From Fistulifera solaris (taxonomy: Eukaryota; Bacillariophyta; Bacillariophyceae; Naviculales; Stauroneidaceae), in NCBI GenBank assembly GCA_030295235.1, contig AP026149.1:620001-684000 (forward strand): DNA of 64,000 nucleotides, in the 5' to 3' direction. Shown here piece by piece: positions 54,662 through 64,000 of this stretch; the first letter of the stretch is position 1, and every line of letters begins with the position of its first letter. Below the pieces are notes generated by a model that saw nothing but the letters and a program-made list of their open reading frames with translations, was not told the origin of the DNA and made no database searches. The position numbers and the translations under genes are program-made.

Positions 54662-55587
54662 ATGGATAATGTGTTAAAGAATATGCGTGAAACTCCGATA
54701 GAATCGGAAGAACAGCATGCTAAACCTGATGATGCACTAACAGGCACTGACGATCGTAGTGATGGAAATGTTTACGAAACGATCAATAGTCTTCATATGT
54801 ATTTGGGGTTGCATTATCCGCGTTCTGGAAAAGACAAGAATGTAGATCCGATTTTCCCACACGATCATGCACCCTGGCACGCGGTTGGATTTCCGCAGCG
54901 CGTGGCTCGGTTACTAATTTCATTGATACCGAAGAACGAGGAATTTCCGAAGCGAGCACTTGATATAGGATGTGCCGTCGGTGGCTCCTCTTTGAGCTGG
55001 CCAAAGTCTTTGGAAAGGTCGATGCCTTTGACTATAGCGAGTCGTTCGTCAAGGCTGCCAAACAACTGCAAGCCAACGAGGTGATACGATTTCAAATTCC
55101 GGTCGAAGCCGAACTCTATGAAGAAGTGACAGTCGTGTACGATGAAGACGTGACAGAGGAAGTGCGTCAAAGAGTTCATTTTTTCACGGGGGACGCGTGC
55201 TCGTTACAGGATATGGTGGAGAAGGGTTTGTTATCGGGACACGAATCCTATGATGGAGTTCTCTCGGCGAATTTGCTTTGTCGGTTACCAGAACCCATGG
55301 CTTGCCTCAATGATTTGCCTAAAATTGTAAGAAAGGAGGGCGTGGTAGTTATTGTAACACCATTCAGTTGGTTGTGTGAATTCACGCCCCGGGAAAGATG
55401 GCTTGGCGGGTTCATCGATCCTCTTACGAACGAGTCTGTCTATTCCAAGACTGCTTTGCAAACGGTGATGGAAAAGAATGGGTTCGAGAAAATCCATGAA
55501 GAACAGGTCCCTCTCCTTATTCGTGAACATCAACGCAAGTACCAATACATCGTGAGCGAAGCTACCGGGTGGCGGAAAGTGAAATAA
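54662..55587 (+). CDS. Putative 4-mercaptohistidine N1-methyltransferase (OvoA C-terminal domain-like; one apparent frameshift)
   Basis: A SAM-dependent methyltransferase of 308 residues after repair. It matches the methyltransferase domain normally fused to the C-terminus of OvoA, which makes ovothiol A from 5-sulfanyl-histidine: ALDIGCAVGGSSFELAK (SAM loop), FDYSESFVKAAKQLQ, FFTGDACSL, SANLLCRLPEP, TPFSWLCEFTPRERWLGGF and VPLLIREHQRKYQYIVSEAT. The sulfoxide synthase part of OvoA is not present upstream, where DNA is non-coding. The frame breaks at the TTT run 54991-54993 (one base short) inside the SAM loop, which becomes perfect when repaired. ATG 54662 is chosen as the start of plausible sequence; the frame is open further upstream without conserved content. 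Confidence 0.85.
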
Positions 55588-56116
55588 CGCGAACACAAAC
55601 ATGTTATTTTTACTTTTTCATCCTAAATTTTACCTTTATGCAAAGCTTACGATGATTCATCAAGGTTTGCCTGCAGCACCACTTTACTGTTATCCGTGGT
55701 TGACTTGATTTCCGTATTGCAGGTCCGAGAGAATAGTTAGTTTGTAGTCTACCCTAAAGCGTAGGTGGTTGCAAATAATTATACATAATTTTAAAACAAA
55801 CCAACATGTACTTATACTATGCTTGTAGCAACAGTGGCAAACAAATCTAAATATTTATTTTTGGTGTATTAAACTATTTACAAGTACTGTACCAATATCG
55901 TGAAGAGACGTCGATGCCTTAGATCGAACCACCAAATGCTGGTAGTGTAGTGCAGGGTTAGAGTTTAAAGATCATTATTTTTGAAAGATCTCCGCGGGCA
56001 AAAAGATTCGCAAATTTTCAGCCGGCGTGCCAATGTAAAAGCTTCTCGTTGTGTCATTACATCGGTTATATAGTTGCTTCAAATTATTACTTGCATACAT
56101 CAAATAGTATCGAATC
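55588..56116. other. Intergenic stretch
   Basis: About 530 bases, AT-rich, between the methyltransferase and the cyclophilin. No supportable gene. Confidence 0.5.
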
Positions 56117-56788
56117 ATGACGAAGATAGCAACATTCACAACTTCTATGGGCACTTTCAAGGCCGAGTTGTATGACAAGGAGATGCCTATTACAGTCGGA
56201 AACTTTATTGATTTGGCCAACGGGGGCTTTTACGACGGCATCCACTTTCATCGTGTTATTCCGGATTTCATGAATCAGTTTGGATGCCCGTACGCCAAAG
56301 ATCCGAACAGTAATCGTGCGGGTACGGGTGGTCCTCCTCCGCATTCGTCGTTTCAGTCCGCCGACGGAAAATCCTACAAGCGCAATGATGAAGGAGGCAT
56401 TCCGGACGAAATTGGGCAGCCACAGCACCGCATCACGAATGCGCCAGGTACTTTGAGTATGGCGAATACGGGGCAGCCGGAATCAGGAGGCTCTCAGTTC
56501 TTTATCAACGTGGCTGGTATGTAGTGTCTTGGTGGAAAAGACGTGTCCGTGATGTGATATCTTCCTCTCACTTTGTATTATTGCTTGCTTCATCCTTTCA
56601 ATTCTCTTACAACAACATTCACAGACAATAGCTTCTTGGATTGGTTCGATCGTTCAACCGAATCCGCGCATCCCGTCTTTGGTAAAGTGATTGACAACTA
56701 TCCGTTGGTCGTCAAGATCTCGCAAGTTCCGACGCGCAATGATAATCCAGTTCAACCGATCAAGATGATCTCGGTGCGTGTCGAATAA
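56117..56788 (+). CDS. Cyclophilin-type peptidyl-prolyl isomerase (one intron)
   Basis: Two exons, 56117-56516 and 56625-56788. The 108-nt intron (GTATGT...CACAG) splits a GAC codon, so exon 2 reads DNSFLDWF. The product is 187 residues with no targeting sequence. Core motifs: [34 protein letters not shown] (catalytic Arg), [20 protein letters not shown] and HPVFGKVI. Compared with cyclophilin A, the QGGD segment is QFGC and an insertion ([18 protein letters not shown]) follows, as in some protist single-domain cyclophilins. It catalyses Xaa-Pro isomerisation, probably in the cytosol. The frame is intact. Confidence 0.93.
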
Positions 56789-56998
56789 AAGCGAAGTAGA
56801 GTCAAACGTTGATGAAGGAATGGGGGGAAAGTCGTTGGATGAAAACAACGCTTTCAAACATAGGCCCGACGGTTACCTAACAATGAGAGATGGTGCTAAG
56901 TTCGTTTAGCCGTATATTTTACACATTTTTATAGCTACCAGTACTTCTTAATTTCCTACTTTAGGAACGTTTTGTTGCTTACTTTGTACGGATGAGCC

Positions 56999-57601
56999 TT
57001 AGAACCAGACAAAATAAATGACGAGCAATGTGATCACCATGCCCGCCGCCACCAAATACGCATCCGTAATGTCTCTTCGCTCAATTATACGCATAGTCGA
57101 TTGTGTTATTCCCAATGCATTTCCAATATCCACAACTACTTTACTAACACCCCGCAAACGCTGTCGCTGTTCGACCAATTCTTGGTAGCTTGCATCTGCT
57201 TGTGAAATCAATCCCAACACGGCATAATTACTCGACTCTAACGACTGCGATTCTGCCGCTAAATTGGTCAAATCATTGTCTTGTGGGTTTTTACGCCTCC
57301 TCCGCAACAATTCATCACGCTGTCTTTGATACTGAGAGGTCTGAAATTGTTGTTGTCCCTGCTGTTGCAATTGCGCAGCCTCCTGTCGAAGCTCCTGTAT
57401 CTTGTGTTTCCAGATCGGCCGTTGCGCTGTCGTTTCTCTCAGTAACAAATCATCCATTACATCCAATTGTCGATTCAATTCTTCAACAGTCAAATACAAT
57501 TCGGTGGCAGTGCCGTTGCTGGAATGCAAGAGAGCGAGTTGTTGACGAGCGTCGTAGGCGAGTTTGCGGCATTTGGGGAACAATTCGCCAATCGACGTCA
57601 T
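56999..57601 (-). CDS. GOSR2: Membrin/Bos1-type Qb-SNARE
   Basis: A 200-residue tail-anchored protein of ER-Golgi vesicle fusion. N-terminal helices (FPKCRKLAYDARQQLALL, VEELNRQLDVMDDLLL) are followed by a long Gln-rich coiled coil. The SNARE motif covers about residues 120-180 and includes VVVDIGNALGITQSTMRIIE, characteristic of membrin. A single C-terminal helix (AYLVAAGMVITLLVIYFVWF) ends at the stop. The start at 57601 is the first ATG that fits; the frame extends to a TTG at 57673. Assignment is by layout and the conserved motif near the anchor. Confidence 0.87.
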   Translation of the reverse strand: MTSIGELFPKCRKLAYDARQQLALLHSSNGTATELYLTVEELNRQLDVMDDLLLRETTAQRPIWKHKIQELRQEAAQLQQQGQQQFQTSQYQRQRDELLRRRRKNPQDNDLTNLAAESQSLESSNYAVLGLISQADASYQELVEQRQRLRGVSKVVVDIGNALGITQSTMRIIERRDITDAYLVAAGMVITLLVIYFVWF

Positions 57602-58123
57602 GCTGGAATGTTTGAAGGGACTGTGCGCTTTTGAAATTCGAAACAAGTCCTCCGAAGAAGCGGCAAAGATCAAGAAGACTTTGTAAAAATAATTAATGTT
57701 TGTTTGCTGCTTTGGAGATTATGACAATAAAATCGAAGGCTTGATACCCCGGTACAATTACGACGTACGTACCGTTACCTCGTACCGGTACGTGGTACTG
57801 TACCGGGGACCCTTATTCCGTTTCCGGTACTGAAGTAGGTTTTTAGTATAGAGAGCTCCGTGTCTCAGACTTTTTGCCAATTATATGATGAGCAAAGAAC
57901 GGTCAACGGTTTCCCGATTGCAACAGAAATGAGGAATAAACATACGGAGTAATCAGAAGAGAGCGTCTTGATTATTTGATCTGTGACTCCAAGAACACAT
58001 CAACTTAATCATTTCCTTGGTGAATTGTTGCATAGTTAAGTGCAATCGATTTCCTCATCATCATACGCACACAAATACAACCAGAGGAATCGCCGGAGCC
58101 TCTCAGCATCCTTCCTTGTCAAC
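57602..58123. other. Divergent intergenic region with GTAC cluster
   Basis: About 520 bases between the divergent membrin and vWA/alpha-kinase genes. A cluster of CGGTAC/GTACCG words lies at about 57749-57826, and TACGGAGTAA at 57943-57952. Probably promoter DNA (inference). No gene. Confidence 0.6.
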
Positions 58124-60582
58124 ATGGAGAGCATCAAGCGAACTCCTCACAAAGGACCCGCTAGCCTGTTTAAGGCTCTCTCTACGCCTCGATCTCTATT
58201 GAGTCATCCCACGGCAGCTTCTTCTCTTCTTTCGGGAAGTCACGGTCGACAACGGCGGCAACAACGAAATATTGTGAAACTCGACTTGCAACGAGCACGA
58301 CGGTACGGCATGAAAGAGAATGCTCGCTTCAATCGCATCAAATTCACCCACGCCGGCACTGTGTTCATTTACGATCCCTTAAAGAACAAAGAAGTTACTT
58401 CGTATCCAGCCGCGGTGGGGAAATACACCGGTTCGGCCTTTGAGAAACCCATTCATGTGCCCCCTTATCCACTCCCCGCTCATGCGTATCATCAGTCGAC
58501 GAACCGAAAAGCTTATTTACATGAGAATCCTAGAGCCGTCACGTCACATTCAGTCTTTTTGGTCGATATGTCCGGTTCGATGCGATGCGATGATATCAAT
58601 GGAGCACGATGTCGTGCAGATGCTGTGTGGACGACGATCGCTCGCAACTATGTGCTTGATCCCTTGAAGGAAGGAACACTTTCGTCATCAGATGTGGTGA
58701 GTATTGTCGCGTTTCGGGACACAGCCGAAGTGTTGGTGGCACAAGCACCCGTGGATTATGTTTTGTTCAATCGGATATTGACATTTTGCGAGTATGAGAC
58801 GGTGCGACCCGAAGGGCCTGGGAAATATCTCCCCGCCCTGGACATGGCCGAATCTTTACTGGAATGGAACAAGCTGGGAAGTTGCGCTTTAAGTCTTTTG
58901 TTCTTTTCGGATGGGAAACCTTCGGATCGAGGAAATTTCGTGGCTCGTACCGGTCAGATTGCCGCGAAATACGGACATCGTCTTACCATGAGTTGCATAG
59001 GAATGGCCGAACCCAGTGAAGATTTTGTCATCCTACAAGCCATGGTGGAAGAAGCCCGTGATTTTGGTGTACAAGCTGTCTTCCAGCGTCCCACAATGCA
59101 CTTGTCGGAGTTATCCGTGGCTATTTCCAGTTTGGCTTCTTCGTTGTGCACTACCAAGACTTCTATGATCGATCGACGAACGGGCCGACGACAGATGGTT
59201 CGTACCGATATTGTTCATGAACGAAAGAGTTCCGTAAAGCAGGATTGGATACGACCGAACTATGAATGGAAAGTGTTTTCTAATCACGATGTGATGAATT
59301 ATGTGCTTCGCTTTTCGACCTGGGATACTCAAAGAGATGAATTCGTTTGTAAGTGCGCCTAGAAAACGACGATCTATACGCCGAATTCCATTCTCACACC
59401 TTTGATTGATGACAACGGTAGGGCTGATGGACAGTCGTTGCGTTTTCTGTTACCAAAAAGTGTCGGCTGGATATGAAGGAGCGATTGAAACAATAGGTAA
59501 AGGTACGGTTCCGGGAGATCTCTGTCAAAATTGTCGTGCTTGTTATATTTGTTCCCGCTGTAGGCGCCCCCATGACCCAGTAGATTGTGCGACCTATCTT
59601 CAACACAAAACGAATCGCAAGATGGTGGTACGGCAGGTACCATCGTTCTCGGTAGCCATGAAACATGCTGTTTTCGGACAAGGTGAAGAACGCATCGTTC
59701 ATCAGTTTCGTTTCCTGGATGATCAAGGTAACTTCGCTGGATCCAAATGGGTCGCCAAGGAATCGCGCTTTGTTTTAGAAGGTGATGATCCCTCACAGCA
59801 GCTATCGCGCTTAACGTATCACAAGGACTTTATGCGCACACAAGTCTTGGCTCAACGCTTTGCTATGGAATTCAACCACGCATTGGAGTCCTTTCAACCC
59901 GAGTCACGCAACTGGCCGCGCTTTCGTTTCTTGGAACCTTTGGTTGTAGAACTAGTTGAAGACGGGAGACATTTGGCGTACAAACAACGAGAAATCATGA
60001 TTGAGGAAATGCTAGACGGGGAATATCTAAAATTTAATAACAATGACGGATTTGTGATGAGCAAAGGAAAGATGACACAACTGCCGATGGATCCCATTCG
60101 AGAAGTAAGCGACGATACGGAAGATGACGACGACGACGATGAAATAGTTGAGGTGGCTAGAGATGGCAAACCTGTCGACGCGTCTGTTCCATCCCCAATG
60201 TGCGAGGAAATTATTAACCACGAACCTTCTACGACAACCACAAGCTCGGAAATGTGCGTCGAAATTTCCAAAACGCCTGTAGTGCCATCTCATGATTCCA
60301 GTATGGAAATTTGGATTGAAGATTTTCCTCAAGCCTTCAGTCATTTTTCGTACCAGAAGAGTGGAAAGCAGTACATGGTTGTTGATTTACAAGGAGTGTT
60401 TCAGCAACATCCCGAAGGTACCTGTGAATTTATCTTGACGGATCCTGCCATTCACCGACGTGACGAACATTTGGAATCCATGGGACGGACGGATCGTGGG
60501 CAAAGGGCATGCGCTCCTTTTGCAGTCACATCGTTGCAATCGCGTGTGTCGCTTGCTGGGTCTCGTGATGAAGGAAGAATAG
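58124..60582 (+). CDS. VwkA-like protein: vWA domain, zinc cluster and alpha-kinase (one intron, one apparent frameshift)
   Basis: Two exons, 58124-59348 and 59422-60582; the 73-nt intron (GTAAGT...GGTAG) joins DEFV-WLMDSRCVF in phase 1. About 794 residues. The N-terminal half is a von Willebrand A domain with the MIDAS motif DMSGSM (about residue 150) and VSIVAFRDTAEV. Then comes a Cys-rich cluster (CVFCYQK, CQNCRACYICSRCRRPHDPVDC), probably binding zinc. The C-terminal half is an atypical alpha-kinase: GSKWVAKESRFVLEG (ATP-binding Lys region), EEMLDGEYLKFNNNDG, FSHFSYQKSGKQYMVVDLQG and FILTDPAIH. The frame breaks at GGG 60505-60507 (one base long); corrected, it ends in the family's zinc-binding HRCNRVCRLLGL. 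Related to Dictyostelium VwkA and metazoan eEF2K/TRPM kinases. Confidence 0.9.
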
Positions 60583-60615
60583 TGTGTTGCAATTAATAAT
60601 TTAATAGCCGCATTC

Positions 60616-61493
60616 TTACGCAGTAGGCCGCTCCCACTGTGTTTGCTTCGTCTCTGTATGATAATAGTATTCTTTTCCGGAGGCAGGATCCTGCACCGCT
60701 TGCCAGCCATTGGGTAGATTAGCCGTCGTCGTCGTCGTCGTCGTCGGCACTGAGTTTCCCAAAGAGGCGGATTCCACGAACGTTCGCCCGTGTTTGTATT
60801 GTAATAATAGGTCTTTCCTGTTTCCGGATCATTCGCGGTTTTCCAATCCGATTGCAATTTTCGTTGCAATGCAGCAGCGACTTGTTCGAAGGGATTGTTG
60901 GGATCATCGCGAATGATGGGAGCCGTTCGTTTGCTCTTTTTCTTTTTAAGCATGACAGGCTCTTGTTGTTGTTTTGGTTCTTCTTGTTCTTGGGCTAGAG
61001 CCGAGGAACGAGGCACAGCGATACCGGCCCTTTGTTTTAAAGAATCCATTCCATCCCAATAATATCCAGTCCCTCGATCCCGTGTTGTAAAGACATAATC
61101 AAATTTAGAGACCTCAAATTGTTCCGCAGCAATATAATAAGTCACATGATCGGGTCGTTTCCGTTTCGCCGTCCAATCAATCGGTTTGTCATCATCAGTG
61201 CCTTTCTGTTTGAAGACCGTATAACCCGAATCTTGTAAGGACTTGTGTCCCGCTTTTTGTCGTTCCTGCTCTTCTTGTTGACGTTCATCGTCCCAATTGC
61301 GAAAGCCGGCCGCACGATCGGCGGCTTTTAACGGTGCTTTGGGTGCCGCGGAAGGTTTTGTCTTCGTTTTCGAGGCAAAGGCTTGCCACAAGGCCGCTCC
61401 GTCGCTTCCCAAGACGGGTTTCGCCACGAGTTCATCGACTGACGCAAAGGCATCGTAGGATGTTCGTTTAGTGCTTGTGTTACTACTCGTCAT
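60616..61493 (-). CDS. Two-WW-domain protein, probably splicing related (one apparent frameshift)
   Basis: About 292 residues after repair. WW domain 1 (WKTANDPETGKTYYYNTNTG, then ERSWNPP) and WW domain 2 (LPNGWQAVQDPASGKEYYYH, then TQWERPTA at the very C-terminus) have both signature Trp and the central aromatic triplet. The long N-terminal part is charged and low-complexity, with KKKKSKRTAP as a likely nuclear signal and FEVSKFDYVFTTRDRGTGYY as a conserved-looking segment. Tandem WW domains with a charged extension resemble PRP40/FBP11/PQBP1-type splicing adaptors. The frame breaks at GG 60766-60767 between the WW domains, just before a poly-Thr run coded by a CGT/ACG repeat. It ends 33 bases from the convergent kinase gene. 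Confidence 0.85.
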
Positions 61494-62306
61494 TCTAAAT
61501 CTAATAATATTGTTTTAAAAAAAAAAGCATGATCGATTGCAATACGCGGCTGCGATTGCGCAGTGGAACGTGCGTTTCATGGATAGGGGTTAGGGATATT
61601 ATTTTAGGTCGGGTTGCTGCAAGTCAACACTTTATTTCACAATACTATATCAAAATCAAAAGCCACGAAGTGCATGTGAAATGCATTCTAGTCAGTTTTA
61701 TCGAGATAGCGACCAATGAAGCTCACATTTTTGCAAAACTACCAGGTACCAGGTAGCAGTGGTTGATTCGATCGATGGCTCGCCCGCCGGAGCATTCGTG
61801 ACTGCAATGCAGTCGTGGTTATCATGAATCAACACTTTACGTGTATAGTGGTGGAAGATTCCATCTACACTTTTACTGTATACTCAGAGCTTTCCTTTTC
61901 GCGCACCCGTTTTCACACGAAAAGCGCGGCCTATGCCATGTACTACTAGTACGTACATACAGGCACAGACAGTACCGTACAAGTACTCCGCTTTTTTCCA
62001 TCCATTTTCACAACAAAAAGGCAAACTCAGCATTGGTTATTGCAACTTCCTTTTCATTGTTATTATCATCACTCTTTTTACTGCCTCATTGTCTCATCTC
62101 AGTCAATTAGACTATTCGCCTTGTCACTGTACCTGTTGCATGCTTCGCAAGTCATTTGGAAAAGAATTGTACGGCATTTGCTTCCAGCGAGCGTGTTCAT
62201 TGTTTGGGTTGCGTTACGTTATCTTTCCTCGCTTTCAGTGGCAGCATTTCTACCATCATCGCAACGGCAGAACTTTCATTCAAAATCTTTATCATCACGT
62301 AACAAG
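61494..62306. other. Divergent intergenic region
   Basis: About 810 bases between the divergent WW-domain and RecQ genes. Contains ACCAGGTACCAGGTAG at 61741-61756. Short ORFs at 61841-62340 lack recognisable content and the last overlaps the RecQ start. Confidence 0.55.
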
Positions 62307-64000
62307 ATGGACGACGAATTTGGGGATGCTTCCTTTTTAGACGACTTTGATGTCGAACAAGTGATTCACAAAAGCTATCCGAAGCCTGCTAAACACGATG
62401 AAACTTCACCTGGCAACAAGCGGGAACCTACAAATGTCAATTCTTTCGAATCAAAAGACTATAGTAGCGAAAATACCCCTCAGAACACTAATAAACGTCT
62501 CAAAGTCGAATCATCATCATCCTTCGATACTGCGCCTTCGAAATTAACAACAAACCAGAATCTTGCTTTTTCTTCCACATCATCCGGTCTACAAGCGACA
62601 CTCCAACAATACTTTGGCTATTCGGAATTCCGTCCTGGGCAAGAACAAGTCATTGAGGCCATTGTATGTCAAAAACAAGATGTGGCCATCTTTTGGGCGA
62701 CCGGTGCGGGAAAATCACTTTGTTATCAAATACCTCCGTTGCATTTGCAACAAGTCGCAATTGTAGTCAGTCCGCTCATTTCGTTAATGCAAGATCAAGT
62801 GGCACAACTCAATGCGCGATCCGAGCAATCCTTGGCGGTCTTTTTGGGGTCGGCACAAACGGATGCTTCACTTGAAAAAAAGGCACTGCAAGGACACTTT
62901 CCTTTGATTTATGTGACACCGGAAAAAATGAGTTCTTCGTTTCCGTCCCAGTTGGTGTCTTCCGGATTAGCGAGTCGCATTTGTCTGATTGCCGTAGATG
63001 AAGCGCATTGTGTTTCGGAATGGGGGCACGATTTTCGTCCCGATTATCGAATATTGGGTGAAACGCTGCGCACACGGCATCCTGCCTTGCGATCCATTCC
63101 AATTCTATCGTTGACGGCCACGGCGACGAGTCGTGTGATGACGGACATTGTCACGTCCTTACAACTCCGTACTCCGCTGATCACGCAACGATCGGTCGAT
63201 CGTTCCAATTTGCGCATTTCCATACAAAGTAAAACCAAAGATGTGGCAGGGACCTTTCGAGAATGGTGTCAGAAATGGAACAAGGCTACCGAGACAGTGC
63301 CCAGCACAATCATCTACGTCGCAACACGAAATCAAGTCGATCAGATTGCTGCACTGTTGCAACAAAACTTGAGTGCGTCGGTTCGGGTCGCCGCGTATCA
63401 TGCCGGACTGTCGGCGCAGCAACGGCAAACCGCGCACATGCAGTTCTTGACCGGTCAAGTGCCGATCATTGTGGCCACGGTGGCTTTTGGTATGGGCATT
63501 GACAAACCGGACATTCGAGAAATCATTCATTATGGTCCGCCCAAAACAGTCGAAGAGTATGCACAGCAAATTGGTCGTGCCGGTCGCGATGGTTTGTCCG
63601 CGCAGTGTACATTGATATATTCTCCGGCTGATTTCGACAAGTATTTGGGAGACTTTTATTTGGGACAATTGACCGACACGGCCAAACAAGTCACACGAAA
63701 AAGTATTCAAGCCTTCAAAGCCATGTGTCAGGATCATCGCTCGTGTCGGAGAAAGGTGTTGGTGGAGTATTTTCAACAGACACCCGAATTCGGAGATTGG
63801 TGTGGAACGTGCGACGTTTGTTTATCGCGTGACCAGTATGAAGGTGATCAAGAACGCGATTTCGGTGTCCCGGCGCGAATTCTCTTAACAGCTGTCCAAG
63901 CACTGAAGCGACAAGGTCTAGGCAACATTATGGCGGTGGCGAATGGGCAAGCGGTAGAAAAGTATCGATACGCGATTCAATTTCCGGGAATGCCTGCGAC
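62307..64000 (+). CDS. RecQ-family DNA helicase, 3' end beyond window
   Basis: A partial gene, at least 564 residues, open to the last base of the window. After a ~95-residue acidic, Ser-rich N-terminus, the helicase core has FGYSEFRPGQEQVIEAI (motif 0), ATGAGKSLCYQIPP (motif I, Walker A), VVSPLISLMQDQV (Ia), AVDEAHCVSEWGHDFRPDYR (motif II plus the RecQ aromatic loop), SLTATAT (III), AYHAGLSAQQRQ, VATVAFGMGIDKPDIREIIH (V) and QQIGRAGRDG (VI). A zinc-binding RQC-like segment follows (MCQDHRSCRRK, WCGTCDVC). RecQ helicases unwind DNA 3'-5' in repair and recombination. The subfamily (BLM, WRN or a plant type) cannot be settled because the C-terminus is cut off. No frameshift occurs in the visible part. 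ATG 62307 is the first in-frame ATG. Confidence 0.94.
   Translation, partial: MDDEFGDASFLDDFDVEQVIHKSYPKPAKHDETSPGNKREPTNVNSFESKDYSSENTPQNTNKRLKVESSSSFDTAPSKLTTNQNLAFSSTSSGLQATLQQYFGYSEFRPGQEQVIEAIVCQKQDVAIFWATGAGKSLCYQIPPLHLQQVAIVVSPLISLMQDQVAQLNARSEQSLAVFLGSAQTDASLEKKALQGHFPLIYVTPEKMSSSFPSQLVSSGLASRICLIAVDEAHCVSEWGHDFRPDYRILGETLRTRHPALRSIPILSLTATATSRVMTDIVTSLQLRTPLITQRSVDRSNLRISIQSKTKDVAGTFREWCQKWNKATETVPSTIIYVATRNQVDQIAALLQQNLSASVRVAAYHAGLSAQQRQTAHMQFLTGQVPIIVATVAFGMGIDKPDIREIIHYGPPKTVEEYAQQIGRAGRDGLSAQCTLIYSPADFDKYLGDFYLGQLTDTAKQVTRKSIQAFKAMCQDHRSCRRKVLVEYFQQTPEFGDWCGTCDVCLSRDQYEGDQERDFGVPARILLTAVQALKRQGLGNIMAVANGQAVEKYRYAIQFPGMPA

Noticed and set aside
1-64000. CRISPR arrays, operons, ribosome-binding sites, prophage
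   Set aside because: The window is eukaryotic nuclear DNA; no regularly spaced repeats or prokaryotic signals were found.

Overview
This window looks like nuclear DNA from a photosynthetic stramenopile, most probably a diatom. Genes are dense on both strands and introns are few and short (about 70-125 nt, GT-AG). At least four proteins begin with a signal peptide followed by a Phe at the cleavage point, the 'ASAFAP'-type plastid presequence of diatoms: RpiA, a DnaJ, a HAD hydrolase and an aromatic amino-acid permease. Families include IMP4, GCN5, SUN, DEX1, QDPR, ALG5, ETNPPL-like, membrin, RecQ and an alpha-kinase, so the source is clearly eukaryotic. I cannot name the species; a compact pennate diatom such as Fistulifera is only a guess.

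Layout. 0-5 kb: IMP4, GCN5 and the plastid permease. 5-13.6 kb: a secreted one-pass membrane protein, a SUN-domain protein, and a mitochondrial CBS-pair/PP2C fusion. 13.8-22.9 kb: plastid DnaJ, plastid HAD hydrolase, a GtrA-like membrane protein, a Golgi-type glycosyltransferase and an FAD monooxygenase. 23-31 kb: an ARM-like FIRRM candidate, DEX1 and a PWI/RGG RNA-binding protein. 31-41 kb: a DUF1244-MogA fusion, an SPF45-like splicing protein, an unrecognised gene, CWF19L2, a CRAL-TRIO protein and dihydropteridine reductase. 41-42 kb: a 5'-truncated retrotransposon relic. 42-52.8 kb: ALG5, an ETNPPL-like aminotransferase, a sulfotransferase-like protein, RpiA, a PC-esterase-like protein and two unknowns. 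52.8-54.6 kb: a non-coding, GC-rich, repeat-bearing stretch. 54.6-64 kb: a standalone ovothiol-type methyltransferase, a cyclophilin, membrin, a vWA/alpha-kinase, a two-WW-domain protein and the first part of a RecQ helicase.

The genes do not form one pathway. Recurrent themes are nuclear RNA and splicing work (IMP4, CWF19L2, SPF45-like, PWI/RGG, WW protein), secretory or cell-surface chemistry (glycosyltransferase, ALG5, sulfotransferase-like, PC-esterase-like, DEX1) and plastid metabolism. A striking property of the sequence is that 17 otherwise well-conserved genes need about 22 single-base indels, nearly all at short homopolymers, to read through. Every reading frame repaired this way comes out a multiple of three. 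This fits sequencing or assembly error far better than mass pseudogenisation. The most unusual architectures are the CBS-PP2C fusion, DUF1244-MogA, vWA-zinc-alpha-kinase and the separate 4-mercaptohistidine methyltransferase.
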